This document shows positions 19,013 to 29,231 of a stretch of DNA of 54,584 bases, piece after piece. Origin of the DNA: Mycetocola sp. (GTDB taxonomy: Bacteria > Actinomycetota > Actinomycetes > Actinomycetales > Microbacteriaceae); NCBI RefSeq assembly GCF_025464835.1, contig NZ_JAODMP010000003.1:1-54584 (forward strand), written 5' to 3'. The stretch's first letter is position 1; each line of letters starts with the position of its first letter. The notes under the pieces are model-generated. The model was not told the origin of the DNA. It searched no databases and saw only the letters and a program-made list of their open reading frames with translations. Both the position numbers and the translations under genes were made by a program.

Positions 19013-20914
19013 GTGGGAGGAACCCTCAGTTACCGGCCACGTCCAGGCGAGATTCCGACGAGCCCAGGCGTGTACCGGTTCCGCGACGAGAATTCGCGCG
19101 TCCTGTACGTCGGAAAGGCGAAGAACCTCCGCGCCCGGCTCAGCAACTATTTCGCCCCACTGCCGAGCCTGCACGAACGCACGCGACGCATGGTCACCAC
19201 GGCACGGAGCGTTGAGTGGACCGTGGTCGGCAGCGACATCGACGCGCTGCAGCTCGAGTACACCTGGATCAAAGAGTTCGAACCGCCGTTCAACGTCAAG
19301 TTCCGCGACGACAAGACGTACCCGTACCTCGCTGTGACACTCGCCGACGAAGCCCCCCGCGTCCTCGTCACCCGCAACCCTCGAATCCGGGGGGCGAAGT
19401 ATTTCGGCCCGTACCCGAAGATCTGGGCGGTCCATGAAACCATCGACCTGATGATCAAGGCGTTCCCGATCCGCACGTGCTCCGACTCGAGCTACAAACG
19501 TGCAATGCAGTCCGGGCGCCCATGCTTCCCCGGACAGATCGGGCGTTGCGGCGGCCCCTGCTCCGGACGGGTCAGCATCGACGAACACCGCGCCATGGTG
19601 AACGACTTCGTCAGCTTCCTGAACGGCAACGACAAGAGGTTCGTCACCGAAGCGACCAGGAAGATGCGTGAGGCGGCGGCCGTGCAGGACTATGAGGCTG
19701 CCGCGCGCTACCGTGACCGGCTCCAGGCACTCGAGGCTGTGCTGGACAAAAGCGCCGTCGTTCTCAAGGACTCGGTCGACGCTGACCTGTTCGGGCTCGC
19801 CCACGATGAACTCTCGGCAGCCGTCCAGCAGTTCATCGTCCGGGGTGGCCGGATCCGCGGTGTTCGCTCGTGGACGGTCGACAAGGAACTCGACCTCTCC
19901 ACCGCTGAACTCGTCGACAGCGTCCTGCAGCGCGCATACGACTCAGGTGGTGTCGTCGACATCCCCAGGGAAATTCTTGTCCCCGAACGTCCCGAGGATG
20001 CCGCCGAACTCGAGACCTGGCTCGCCGGGCTCCGCGGCAAGGGCAAAGTGCGTCTCCACACGGCACAGCGCGGCGAGAAAGCGGCACTCATGCAGACCGC
20101 CGTCATCAATGCCAAGAACTCGCTCATGCTGTACAAAACCAGGCGCAGCGCCGATTTCGTGGCTCGATCGCAAGCGTTGACCGACATCCAGGCGGCGATC
20201 GGGATGGAGCAGGCACCACTGCGGATCGAGTGTTTCGACGTCTCGCACCTCTCGGGGACCAATATCGTCGCATCGATGGTGGTGTTCGAGGATGGCCTGC
20301 CGAGGAAAGACCAGTACCGCCGGTTCAGCATCGCTGAGTCCACCGACGACACGGAGTCGATCTACCAAGTGCTTTCGAGGCGCCTGGCGTACCTGATCGA
20401 GCCGGAGACGAGCGAGGAGGACGGCGCGGCAGCAGACACGGATGCGGCAGCCGAGCCAGTCGCGAAGCCACGGAAGTTCGCTTATCCACCGCAACTGCTC
20501 ATCGTCGACGGTGGCCAGCCGCAGGTGCAGGCCGCGCGCCGCGCCCTTCTCGAATCGGGCAGGACAGACATCCAGCTCGTCGGGATGGCGAAGCGGCTGG
20601 AGGAGATCTGGCTCCCGGACAGCGACTACCCCGTCATCCTTCCCCGCAATTCAGAGGCGCTGTTCCTCCTTCAAAGAGTCCGAGACGAAGCGCACCGTTT
20701 CGCGATCACCTACCAGCGGTCGAAACGCCGGGCAGACATCTCGAGCGTTCTCACCGACATCCCCGGGCTGGGCCCGGCGAGAGTCAAGTCGTTGCTGCGG
20801 CATTTCGGCTCGGTCGCGAAGCTCAAACAGGCAACGCCCGAAGCCATCACCGAAGTCGCCGGCATCGGCCCCGCCCTGGCCACAGCAATCCACGCCCAGT
20901 TGAACAGTCGATAG
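19013..20914 (+). CDS. uvrC: Excinuclease ABC subunit C
   Basis: The dual-incision nuclease of excision repair, 633 aa. It has a GIY-YIG nuclease domain ([24 protein letters not shown], about 17-95), a cysteine-containing insert ([15 protein letters not shown]) and a UVR domain (about 205-240). It also has an RNase H-like endonuclease domain ([24 protein letters not shown]) and C-terminal helix-hairpin-helix repeats ([20 protein letters not shown]). An Ala/Asp/Glu-rich insertion ([15 protein letters not shown]) lies inside the nuclease part. The GTG start abuts the uvrA stop; GGAGG just inside the gene suggests that translation depends on coupling. Confidence 0.97.
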   Translation: MGGTLSYRPRPGEIPTSPGVYRFRDENSRVLYVGKAKNLRARLSNYFAPLPSLHERTRRMVTTARSVEWTVVGSDIDALQLEYTWIKEFEPPFNVKFRDDKTYPYLAVTLADEAPRVLVTRNPRIRGAKYFGPYPKIWAVHETIDLMIKAFPIRTCSDSSYKRAMQSGRPCFPGQIGRCGGPCSGRVSIDEHRAMVNDFVSFLNGNDKRFVTEATRKMREAAAVQDYEAAARYRDRLQALEAVLDKSAVVLKDSVDADLFGLAHDELSAAVQQFIVRGGRIRGVRSWTVDKELDLSTAELVDSVLQRAYDSGGVVDIPREILVPERPEDAAELETWLAGLRGKGKVRLHTAQRGEKAALMQTAVINAKNSLMLYKTRRSADFVARSQALTDIQAAIGMEQAPLRIECFDVSHLSGTNIVASMVVFEDGLPRKDQYRRFSIAESTDDTESIYQVLSRRLAYLIEPETSEEDGAAADTDAAAEPVAKPRKFAYPPQLLIVDGGQPQVQAARRALLESGRTDIQLVGMAKRLEEIWLPDSDYPVILPRNSEALFLLQRVRDEAHRFAITYQRSKRRADISSVLTDIPGLGPARVKSLLRHFGSVAKLKQATPEAITEVAGIGPALATAIHAQLNSR

Positions 20915-20917
20915 GCT
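20912..20917 (+). promoter_or_regulatory. Candidate -10 (TAGGCT) for rapZ-whiA
   Basis: TAGGCT overlaps the uvrC stop codon and would start transcription near 20924, giving rapZ a leader of about 45 nt. Confidence 0.4.
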
Positions 20918-20968
20918 GGGGAGGACAGCCGGATCACGCCGGTTGCCCAACGGAAAGTGCAGGAAACG

Positions 20969-21841
20969 GTGGAACAGCCGATCCCTCAGGAAGTACTGAT
21001 CGTCACGGGCATGTCCGGCGCCGGCCGGTCCACGGTGGCGAACGCACTGGAGGATCTCGACTGGTACGTCGTCGACAACCTTCCACCGCAGATGCTCCGG
21101 CCGCTCATCGACCTGGCCGAACGGGCGGGGGGAGAGCTGCCCAGGATCGCCGCTGTCGTCGACGTTCGCGGCCGCGACTTCTTCAGCGACTTCCAGCAGA
21201 TGATTCAGAAGCTTCGTTCAGGAACCAAGCTCCGGGTCGTTTTCCTCGACGCGACGGATGCCGCACTGGTCCGCCGATTCGACGCGGTCCGCCGCCCGCA
21301 CCCCCTCCAGGGTGCAGGGACGATCCTCGACGGCATCGCGAACGAACGCACGAGGACTGCCGCAGTGCGAGAGTCCAGCGACATCGTGATCGACACCTCT
21401 GACCTCAACGTGCACCAGCTTGCCACCAAGACGGCCGAGCTTTTCGCTGCTGAGGGCACACCGGGAGTTCGGCTCACCGTGATGAGTTTCGGCTTCAAAT
21501 ACGGCCTACCATCGGACGCCGACACGGTCGCAGACGCCCGATTCCTGCCCAACCCGTTTTGGGTTCCAGAGCTTCGGGCGCATACTGGACTGGACGCCGA
21601 AGTCAGCGACTTCGTGCTCGACCAGCCCGGCGCCAGGGAATTCCTCGACAGTTATGCGACGGCCCTCGCCCCGGTTCTGGCCGGGTATCAGCGCGAAAAC
21701 AAACGTTTCGCCACGTTCGCCATCGGCTGCACGGGCGGAAAACATCGCTCCGTCGCTCTCGCACTTCAGCTCGCGGACAAGCTCGCCGAGCTGCCCGGAG
21801 TGGCCACGAGCGTCAAACACAGGGACCTCGGACGCGAATAA
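20969..21841 (+). CDS. rapZ: RapZ/YvcJ-family nucleotide-binding protein
   Basis: A P-loop protein of about 290 aa. The N-terminal kinase-like domain has Walker A GMSGAGRSTVANALEDL and Walker B-like VFLDA. The C-terminal domain has the conserved MSFGFKYGLPSDADTVADARFLPNP and GCTGGKHRSVALA motifs. In E. coli RapZ binds small RNA GlmZ; in Gram-positives YvcJ binds GTP and nucleotides, and its RNA role is not established. The start is uncertain: GTG 20969 has AGGAA close upstream, and GTG 20957 would add four residues. It lies upstream of whiA, the usual actinobacterial/firmicute pairing. Confidence 0.93.
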   Translation: MEQPIPQEVLIVTGMSGAGRSTVANALEDLDWYVVDNLPPQMLRPLIDLAERAGGELPRIAAVVDVRGRDFFSDFQQMIQKLRSGTKLRVVFLDATDAALVRRFDAVRRPHPLQGAGTILDGIANERTRTAAVRESSDIVIDTSDLNVHQLATKTAELFAAEGTPGVRLTVMSFGFKYGLPSDADTVADARFLPNPFWVPELRAHTGLDAEVSDFVLDQPGAREFLDSYATALAPVLAGYQRENKRFATFAIGCTGGKHRSVALALQLADKLAELPGVATSVKHRDLGRE

Positions 21842-21889
21842 CAGCGCCCGGTCCGAAATTCGACTTCACCACACGAGATAGGACAACGA

Positions 21890-22870
21890 TTGGCACTGAC
21901 TGCTGAGGTCAAAGAAGAACTGGCCGGGATCGTGGAATCGAAGACAGCCGTTCGGGCTGCTGAGCTGACCTCAATCCTTCGCTTCAGCGGTGGGCTCCAC
22001 CTCATCTCCAGCCGCATCGCCATCGAATCGGAACTGGAAACCCCGCAGCTCGCCCGTCGCATCCGCAAGGACCTCGCCGAACTGTACGGCGTGCGCAGCG
22101 ATGTCAGCATGACGAGCGGTTCCGGGACCCGCAGGGGCGAGTCCTACCTGGTTCGCGTCCAGGACGGAGGCGAGACCCTCGCGCGCCAGACCGGCCTGCT
22201 CGACGCCCGGCGCCGGCCGATCCGTGGCCTGCCGAACCGTCTCACGACGGGAACCAAAGCCGAACTCGCCGCCGTCTGGCGCGGAGCGTTCCTCGCAGCG
22301 GGAAGCCTCACCGACCCCGGTCGCTCGGCAGCCCTCGAGATCACCTGCCCGGGCAACGAATCGGCGATGGCCCTCGTCGGGGCGGCTGGTCGTCTCGGCG
22401 TCGCAGCCAAGGCACGGGAGGTGCGAGGCGTTCACCGTGTCGTCATCCGCGACGGCGAAGCGATCAGCGCGATGCTCGTTCTCATGGGAGCGCACGGCAC
22501 GGTCAAGGCGTGGGAGGAACTCCGTCAACGCCGGGAGGTTCGCGCCACAGCCAACCGCCTGGTCAACTTCGACGATGCGAACCTCCGCCGATCGGCCCAG
22601 GCCGCCGTCGCTGCCTGCGCACGTGTCGAACGCGCCATGGAGATCCTCAGCGACGACATCCCGGAACACCTGCGCTATGCCGGGGAGCTTCGGCTGCGCT
22701 TCCGGGATGCGAGCCTCGACGAACTCGGCCACCACGCAGACCCTCCGATGACCAAGGATGCGATTGCCGGCCGGATCCGTCGCCTCCTGGCCATGGCAGA
22801 CAAACGTGCCCAGGACCTCGGGCTGCCTGGGACGGACGCCAACCTCCCGCCCGGTCTCGACGACGTCTGA
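21890..22870 (+). CDS. whiA: Sporulation/cell-division transcription factor WhiA
   Basis: A 326-aa protein with an N-terminal pair of LAGLIDADG-homing-endonuclease-like folds (about 1-210; [22 protein letters not shown]) that lack nuclease residues. The C-terminal helix-turn-helix domain (about 240-310) includes [20 protein letters not shown]. In Streptomyces, WhiA acts with WhiB on division genes such as ftsZ; in non-sporulating actinobacteria it is kept for cell division. The start is TTG 21890 with AGGA 6 nt upstream. It lies 48 bp after rapZ. Confidence 0.95.
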   Translation: MALTAEVKEELAGIVESKTAVRAAELTSILRFSGGLHLISSRIAIESELETPQLARRIRKDLAELYGVRSDVSMTSGSGTRRGESYLVRVQDGGETLARQTGLLDARRRPIRGLPNRLTTGTKAELAAVWRGAFLAAGSLTDPGRSAALEITCPGNESAMALVGAAGRLGVAAKAREVRGVHRVVIRDGEAISAMLVLMGAHGTVKAWEELRQRREVRATANRLVNFDDANLRRSAQAAVAACARVERAMEILSDDIPEHLRYAGELRLRFRDASLDELGHHADPPMTKDAIAGRIRRLLAMADKRAQDLGLPGTDANLPPGLDDV

Positions 22871-22910
22871 TCCGTTCCACGCCCCACCCCAACGGCTCAA
22901 GGGACCTGAC

Positions 22911-22916
22911 TAGACT
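22911..22916 (+). promoter_or_regulatory. -10 element (TAGACT) of sodA
   Basis: TAGACT predicts a start near 22923 and a leader of about 56 nt containing a strong GAGGAG ribosome-binding site before ATG 22979. Confidence 0.5.
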
Positions 22917-22978
22917 GGAAACGTCGGCCTGAGCCGCATCACAGGCGGCCGGCGACACAAGAAGAGGAGACATAAACA

Positions 22979-24711
<1,733 letters not shown>

Positions 24712-24721
24712 AAACGCAGCC

Positions 24722-25939
24722 GTGTCGCTTCGCACTCTCGAATCGCTTGGCTCGATCGCCGGCACGCGCATCGTCGTTCGGTGTGACCTCAATGTTCCTC
24801 TCAAGGACGGGGTCATCACCGACGACGGGCGCGTGCGCGCATCGCTGCCCACGCTGAAAGCCCTGCTCGACAACGGAGCACGGGTTGTCGTGATCTCGCA
24901 CCTGGGTCGGCCCGACGGCGCCCCGGACGCCCGGTACAGCCTCGCCCCCGTGGCCAAGCGGCTCTCCGAGCTTCTCGGTTCCGTGGTTCCCTTCGCTTCC
25001 GACACCGTCGGCCCCGACGCACAGAAGGTCGTCGACGCACTCCAAGACGGCCAGGTCGCCATCCTGGAGAACCTCAGGTTCAACCCGGGGGAGACCAGCA
25101 AGGACGAGGAAGAACGCACCGTCTTCGCCCAGAAGCTCGCTGCCTTCGGCGACGCATTCGTCTCCGACGGGTTCGGCGTCGTGCACCGCAAGCAGGCCAG
25201 CGTGTACGAGCTCCCGAAGCTCCTGCCGAGCGCGGCCGGTCAGCTGATCTCCACCGAACTCGATGTCCTCGATCGGCTCACCGAGTCGCCTGAGCGCCCG
25301 TACACCGTCGTCCTCGGCGGATCGAAGGTCTCCGACAAACTCGGGGTCATCGGTCATCTGCTGCCCAGGGTCGACACTCTCCTCATCGGCGGAGGGATGC
25401 TCTTCACCTTCCTGGCCGCTCAAGGGCACAAGGTCGGCTCGAGCCTGCTCGAGAAGGACCAGCTCGACACGGTGAGGGGTTACCTCGCCGAGGCGGAAAA
25501 GCTCGGAGTCGACATCGTCCTGCCGACGGATGTCGTCGTCGCGGCGTCGTTCAGTGCGGACGCGGAGCACGTCGTCCAGGCCGCTGACGCCATCGAAGAC
25601 ACTGCTTTCGGCGCCTCCGGCCTCGGCCTTGACATCGGGCCTGAGACGTCGGCCCGCTTCGCCGACATCATCCGTGCATCCCGAACCGTGTTCTGGAACG
25701 GGCCGATGGGTGTCTTCGAACTCGCGCCGTTCGCCGCGGGAACCAAGACCGTCGCGCAGGCGCTCACTGACGTCGATGGACTCAGTGTGGTCGGTGGCGG
25801 CGACTCAGCAGCCGCGGTGCGCGAACTGGGCTTCGACGACGATCAATTCGGACACATATCGACCGGTGGCGGCGCGAGCCTCGAATTCCTCGAGGGCAAG
25901 CGGCTCCCGGGACTGGAGATTTTGGGATGGGAACAATGA
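24722..25939 (+). CDS. pgk: Phosphoglycerate kinase
   Basis: Transfers phosphate from 1,3-bisphosphoglycerate to ADP. The 405-aa enzyme has the substrate-binding RCDLNVPLKDG and SHLGRPDG segments, the hinge VLGGSKVSDKLGVI and C-terminal nucleotide-binding motifs FWNGPMGVFE and GGGDSAAAV. The start is GTG 24722, with only a weak upstream ribosome-binding site, consistent with translation from the gap message. Its last codons overlap the tpiA start (ATGA). Confidence 0.96.
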   Translation: MSLRTLESLGSIAGTRIVVRCDLNVPLKDGVITDDGRVRASLPTLKALLDNGARVVVISHLGRPDGAPDARYSLAPVAKRLSELLGSVVPFASDTVGPDAQKVVDALQDGQVAILENLRFNPGETSKDEEERTVFAQKLAAFGDAFVSDGFGVVHRKQASVYELPKLLPSAAGQLISTELDVLDRLTESPERPYTVVLGGSKVSDKLGVIGHLLPRVDTLLIGGGMLFTFLAAQGHKVGSSLLEKDQLDTVRGYLAEAEKLGVDIVLPTDVVVAASFSADAEHVVQAADAIEDTAFGASGLGLDIGPETSARFADIIRASRTVFWNGPMGVFELAPFAAGTKTVAQALTDVDGLSVVGGGDSAAAVRELGFDDDQFGHISTGGGASLEFLEGKRLPGLEILGWEQ

Positions 25940-26730
25940 CAGGATCCGTTCGACGGACGCCGCTGATCGCGGGCAACTGGAAGATGAACCTGGATCACCT
26001 CCAGTCCATCGCTTTTGTCCAGAAGCTCGCCTGGGGTCTGGCAGATGCCAAACACGACGTGGCCAGCGTGGAGGTGGCGGTCTTTCCGCCGTTCACCGAC
26101 CTGCGCAGCGTGCAGACGCTCGTCGCGGCCGACAAGCTCCCGATCGCCTTCGGCGCTCAGGACCTGTCTGAGCACGACTCCGGCGCGTACACCGGGGAGA
26201 TCTCCGGTGCGTTCCTCACCGCCCTCGACTGCGGCTACGTTCTCATCGGGCACTCCGAACGGCGCACACTGCACGCTGAGTCGGACGAGCAGGTCTCAGG
26301 AAAGGTCCGCGCGGCGCTCAGGCACAACCTGGTGCCGATCATCTGTGTGGGCGAGACCGCAGAGGATCTCGAGAAGCACGGCCCAAGCGCCGTGCCCGTC
26401 GCGCAGCTGAGAGCGGCCATCGCCGGCATCACATCGACAGTCGACATCGTCGTGGCCTACGAGCCAGTCTGGGCGATCGGCTCCGGCCAGGCGGCCACCC
26501 CTGAGCAGGCCGAGCAGGTGGCGGCAGCTTTGCGGGCCGTGCTCGTCGAGGCCCTGGGGGAAGACGTGGCCCAGAAGACACGCATCCTCTACGGCGGGTC
26601 GGTCAAGTCATCGAACATCGCCGGGTTCATGCGTGAGCCCAATGTCGACGGCGCACTCGTCGGAGGCGCGAGCCTCGACGTGAACGAGTTCTCGAGCATC
26701 GTGCGGTACCAGAAGCACGTCGGACTCTGA
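25936..26730 (+). CDS. tpiA: Triosephosphate isomerase
   Basis: Interconverts dihydroxyacetone phosphate and glyceraldehyde-3-phosphate. The 264-aa TIM barrel has IAGNWKMN (substrate lysine), IGHSERR (catalytic His), the catalytic loop AYEPVWAIGSGQ (Glu) and ILYGGSVKSSN. I chose ATG 25936, which overlaps the pgk stop as ATGA; the in-frame ATG at 25927 would add three residues. It ends the gap-pgk-tpiA operon, and secG then has its own promoter. Confidence 0.96.
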   Translation: MTGSVRRTPLIAGNWKMNLDHLQSIAFVQKLAWGLADAKHDVASVEVAVFPPFTDLRSVQTLVAADKLPIAFGAQDLSEHDSGAYTGEISGAFLTALDCGYVLIGHSERRTLHAESDEQVSGKVRAALRHNLVPIICVGETAEDLEKHGPSAVPVAQLRAAIAGITSTVDIVVAYEPVWAIGSGQAATPEQAEQVAAALRAVLVEALGEDVAQKTRILYGGSVKSSNIAGFMREPNVDGALVGGASLDVNEFSSIVRYQKHVGL

Positions 26731-26747
26731 CGGCCGCAGCCTCACGC

Positions 26748-26778
26748 TATAATTGAGCGCGGTTCATGGAACTCCATG
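26748..26778 (+). promoter_or_regulatory. secG promoter with adjacent palindrome
   Basis: A consensus -10 TATAAT (26748-26753) predicts a start near 26760. Immediately downstream lies the palindrome CATGGA-ac-TCCATG (26765-26778). No clear -35 box is visible. The palindrome could be an operator or a short 5' hairpin. Confidence 0.55.
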
Positions 26779-26800
26779 GCCGCCACATGAAAGGTCCTTT

Positions 26801-27052
26801 GTGGAGATACTCCAGGTCGTTTTGCAGGTGGTGCTCGGAATCACGAGCCTCCTGCTCACATTCCTCATCCTCTTGCACAAGGGGCGCGGTGGTGGATTGT
26901 CGGATATGTTCGGCGGCGGCATGGGATCGAGCCTTGGCTCATCCGGTGTTGCCGAACGTAACCTCAACCGGTTCACCGTCGTACTCGCTCTCGTTTGGTT
27001 CAGCTCGATCGTTGCGCTTGGTCTCATCACCAAGTTCTCCGTGGGCGTGTAG
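26801..27052 (+). CDS. secG: Preprotein translocase subunit SecG
   Basis: The small SecYEG partner of the Sec translocon. The 83-aa protein has two membrane helices (about 3-22, VVLQVVLGITSLLLTFLILL, and 55-75, FTVVLALVWFSSIVALGLI) flanking the conserved KGRGGGLSDMFGGG loop. The start is GTG 26801 with AAAGG 6 nt upstream. The rbpA gene follows after 9 bp. Confidence 0.93.
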   Translation: MEILQVVLQVVLGITSLLLTFLILLHKGRGGGLSDMFGGGMGSSLGSSGVAERNLNRFTVVLALVWFSSIVALGLITKFSVGV

Positions 27053-27061
27053 GAGGAACAT

Positions 27062-27421
27062 ATGGCTGCCGGAGGTAGCGCAATTCGTGGTTCACGTGTG
27101 GGTGCAGGCCCAATGGGCGAGCAGGACCATGGCTTCCATGCTGATCGCATCGCGGTCTCGTACTGGGACATCCTCGGCAACGAGACGGTCCGGCATTTCT
27201 CTGCCAGCCTTCCCGACGACGAGATCCCCGAAACGATCGACAGCCCGTCATCCGGTCTCCCGGCCGGGCGCAACCAGGCCAACCCGCCTGAGATCGCCAA
27301 GCTGGAGCCGTACAAGACTCACCTCGCGTATGTGAAGGAGCGTCGCACCGAGGAAGAGGCTGAGGCCCTTCTCGATGAGGCACTCCAGCAGCTGCGCGCG
27401 CGACGCGGAACCGCACAGTAA
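27062..27421 (+). CDS. rbpA: RNA polymerase-binding protein RbpA
   Basis: An actinobacteria-specific RNA polymerase partner that stabilises group 1/2 sigma factors and open complexes. The 119-aa protein has the N-terminal MAAGGSAIRGSRVGAGPMGE segment, the core YWDILGNETVRHFSASLP and the C-terminal sigma-interacting helix region (KTHLAYVKERRTEEEAEALLDEAL). A strong AGGAGG precedes ATG 27062. The core lacks Cys residues, so it is a zinc-free RbpA. It is co-transcribed with secG and ended by a strong bidirectional terminator. Confidence 0.95.
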   Translation: MAAGGSAIRGSRVGAGPMGEQDHGFHADRIAVSYWDILGNETVRHFSASLPDDEIPETIDSPSSGLPAGRNQANPPEIAKLEPYKTHLAYVKERRTEEEAEALLDEALQQLRARRGTAQ

Positions 27422-27445
27422 TACTCGCGCTCCGGTGTGACCGGA

Positions 27446-27487
27446 ACAGAAGAAGCCCCCGTCGGAATCGACGGGGGCTTCTTCTGT
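27446..27487. terminator. Bidirectional terminator between rbpA and pgl
   Basis: A perfect 19-bp stem (27446-27464 with 27469-27487) and the tetraloop GAAT. The cttcttct arm gives a pyrimidine tail in either direction. Confidence 0.92.
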
Positions 27488-27501
27488 GACTGCGAGCAGG
27501 C

Positions 27502-28272
27502 TCAGTAGCTCGGGGCGATGAGATTCTCGGGGACTTCGGATGCCGCGTCGGCGTCGACGAAGAACACCGTCCGTTTGCGGCCCTTCATCCCGGCGATGGG
27601 AACCTCGGTGTATGCGGCGCCGGCAAGGGCGAGACCGAGGACCGACGCCTTGTCTGCTCCGGAGAGCGCCACCCAGATCCGCTGCGACGAATTGATCGCC
27701 GAGCGGGTGAGGCTGATGCGCTCAGGGGGCGGCTTGGGGGAGTTGCGCACAGCCACAACCGTCGCGTCACGTTCGAGGACCTCAGGTCGGTCAGGGAACA
27801 GGGATGCCGTGTGGCCGTCAGGACCCACGCCGAGGAAGGTGATATCGAAGCGGGGCAGCCGGTTCTCGCCGTCGGCGTTCGCCGCCAGCTCTTCCGCGTA
27901 GGCCGCCGCCGCCGCATCCAGGTCGAGCGAGCCGTCCGAGGACGCGCAGGCGTGAATGTTGGCCGCGGGGATGTCGATGTGATCGAGCAGAGCCTCCCGC
28001 GCTTTGGCCTCGTTACGCTCAGGGTCACCAGCCGGGAGCCAACGCTCGTCGCCCCACCAGAAGTGCACGCGGGACCAGTCGACGCTGTCCCTTGCGGGCG
28101 ACGCGTTGATGGAGCCGAGGATCTTGATCGCGACACGGCCGCCCTCGAGCACGAGGTTGACCCGGTCGTACTCGTCGAGCAGGTCGACCGTCTTGGTCAG
28201 GAACCGTGCCGTGATGGAGGCAGCCAGGGCGTCGCTGTCGGCGTGCACGAGCACGCGTCGTTCGTTCGTCAT
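27502..28272 (-). CDS. pgl: 6-Phosphogluconolactonase
   Basis: Hydrolyses 6-phosphogluconolactone, the product of glucose-6-phosphate dehydrogenase. The 256-aa SugarP isomerase-fold protein has the family motifs VLEGGRVAIKIL, VHFWWGDERWLP and FDITFLGVGPDGHTASLFPD (substrate His). It is the last gene of the minus-strand operon. Its ATG overlaps the opcA stop by 4 nt (ATGA), and it ends just before the terminator. Confidence 0.94.
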   Translation of the reverse strand: MTNERRVLVHADSDALAASITARFLTKTVDLLDEYDRVNLVLEGGRVAIKILGSINASPARDSVDWSRVHFWWGDERWLPAGDPERNEAKAREALLDHIDIPAANIHACASSDGSLDLDAAAAAYAEELAANADGENRLPRFDITFLGVGPDGHTASLFPDRPEVLERDATVVAVRNSPKPPPERISLTRSAINSSQRIWVALSGADKASVLGLALAGAAYTEVPIAGMKGRKRTVFFVDADAASEVPENLIAPSY

Positions 28273-29231
28273 TGAGTCTTACCTTCCCCGGTGGCGCTCT
28301 CCACATCGAGCTGGCGCACACCCTTGGTGATCACTTCACCGTACAACGGATCAGGGTCGAGCCGGCGCAGTTCCTCGGCGAGGCAGTCGCGCAGACTCCG
28401 CCTCGGCAGGCTCAACTCATGAGTCGGCTGATTTGGCTGTGTGAGTTTAGCGATGGTGTCGTGCGGGCGCTCCAGCACGATGTCTCCGCTCGCGCGGGTC
28501 AGTCGCACCCCGTGGATGCCGGTATCGCCTGAGCCTCGAGCGGTCAGCTCCTGGACAACGGGCACCTGAAGCTGCATCTGCAGCCAGGCGGCGAGCAGGA
28601 CTGTGGACGTCGAGTCGGCGGCACCGGCCACCGTCACGCCGGTCACCGGTTCATAGGGTGGCTGGTCGAGAACCGCGGCGAGCTGAGCACGCCAGAGGGT
28701 GAGCCTGGTCCACGCAAAATCCGTGTCGCCAGGCGCGTACGCGCGGGACAGGTCCAGAAGGGCCGCATGCGGGTCCTCGTGCTCGGAGGCATCCGTTATC
28801 CGGCGCTGAGCGATCTGACCGATCGCCGTTTTGGCCACGTCGACCGGTGCCTCGATCGGCCACCAGGCGACCACGGGGGCGTCGGGCAGGAGCAGGCCGT
28901 TGATGAGGCTGACCTCGTTGTCGGCTGCTTCACCATATGCGCGCAGGATGATCACTTCGCTTGCGCCGGCGTCCCCACCGACCCGGATCTGCGCGTCGAT
29001 CCGCGCGGAGTCGCCGTTGCTCGCCGGAATCCTGGAGAACACGAGGACCCGCATCGGATGCTCGCGGGATGCGTCGTTCGCTGCTTCGATCGCCTCCTCC
29101 TCTTCGCCCAGCTGCGAGACGATGACGAGGGTGAGAACGCGGCCGAGCGCGACGGCTCCGCCGTCTTCCCGCAGGGTGACGAGTCGCTTCGACAGTTTGC
29201 TGATGGTGGTGTCGGGCAGATCGACAATCAT
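28269..29231 (-). CDS. opcA: Glucose-6-phosphate dehydrogenase assembly protein OpcA
   Basis: An allosteric partner needed for activity of glucose-6-phosphate dehydrogenase in cyanobacteria and actinobacteria. The 320-aa protein begins MIVDLPDTTISKLSKRL. It has the family segments LTLVIVSQ and LLLPDAPVVAWWPIEAP and a C-terminal half containing LLAAWLQMQLQVPV. ATG 29231 follows GGAGG. Both ends overlap neighbours by ATGA (zwf upstream, pgl downstream), so the three proteins are translationally coupled. Confidence 0.93.
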   Translation of the reverse strand: MIVDLPDTTISKLSKRLVTLREDGGAVALGRVLTLVIVSQLGEEEEAIEAANDASREHPMRVLVFSRIPASNGDSARIDAQIRVGGDAGASEVIILRAYGEAADNEVSLINGLLLPDAPVVAWWPIEAPVDVAKTAIGQIAQRRITDASEHEDPHAALLDLSRAYAPGDTDFAWTRLTLWRAQLAAVLDQPPYEPVTGVTVAGAADSTSTVLLAAWLQMQLQVPVVQELTARGSGDTGIHGVRLTRASGDIVLERPHDTIAKLTQPNQPTHELSLPRRSLRDCLAEELRRLDPDPLYGEVITKGVRQLDVESATGEGKTQ

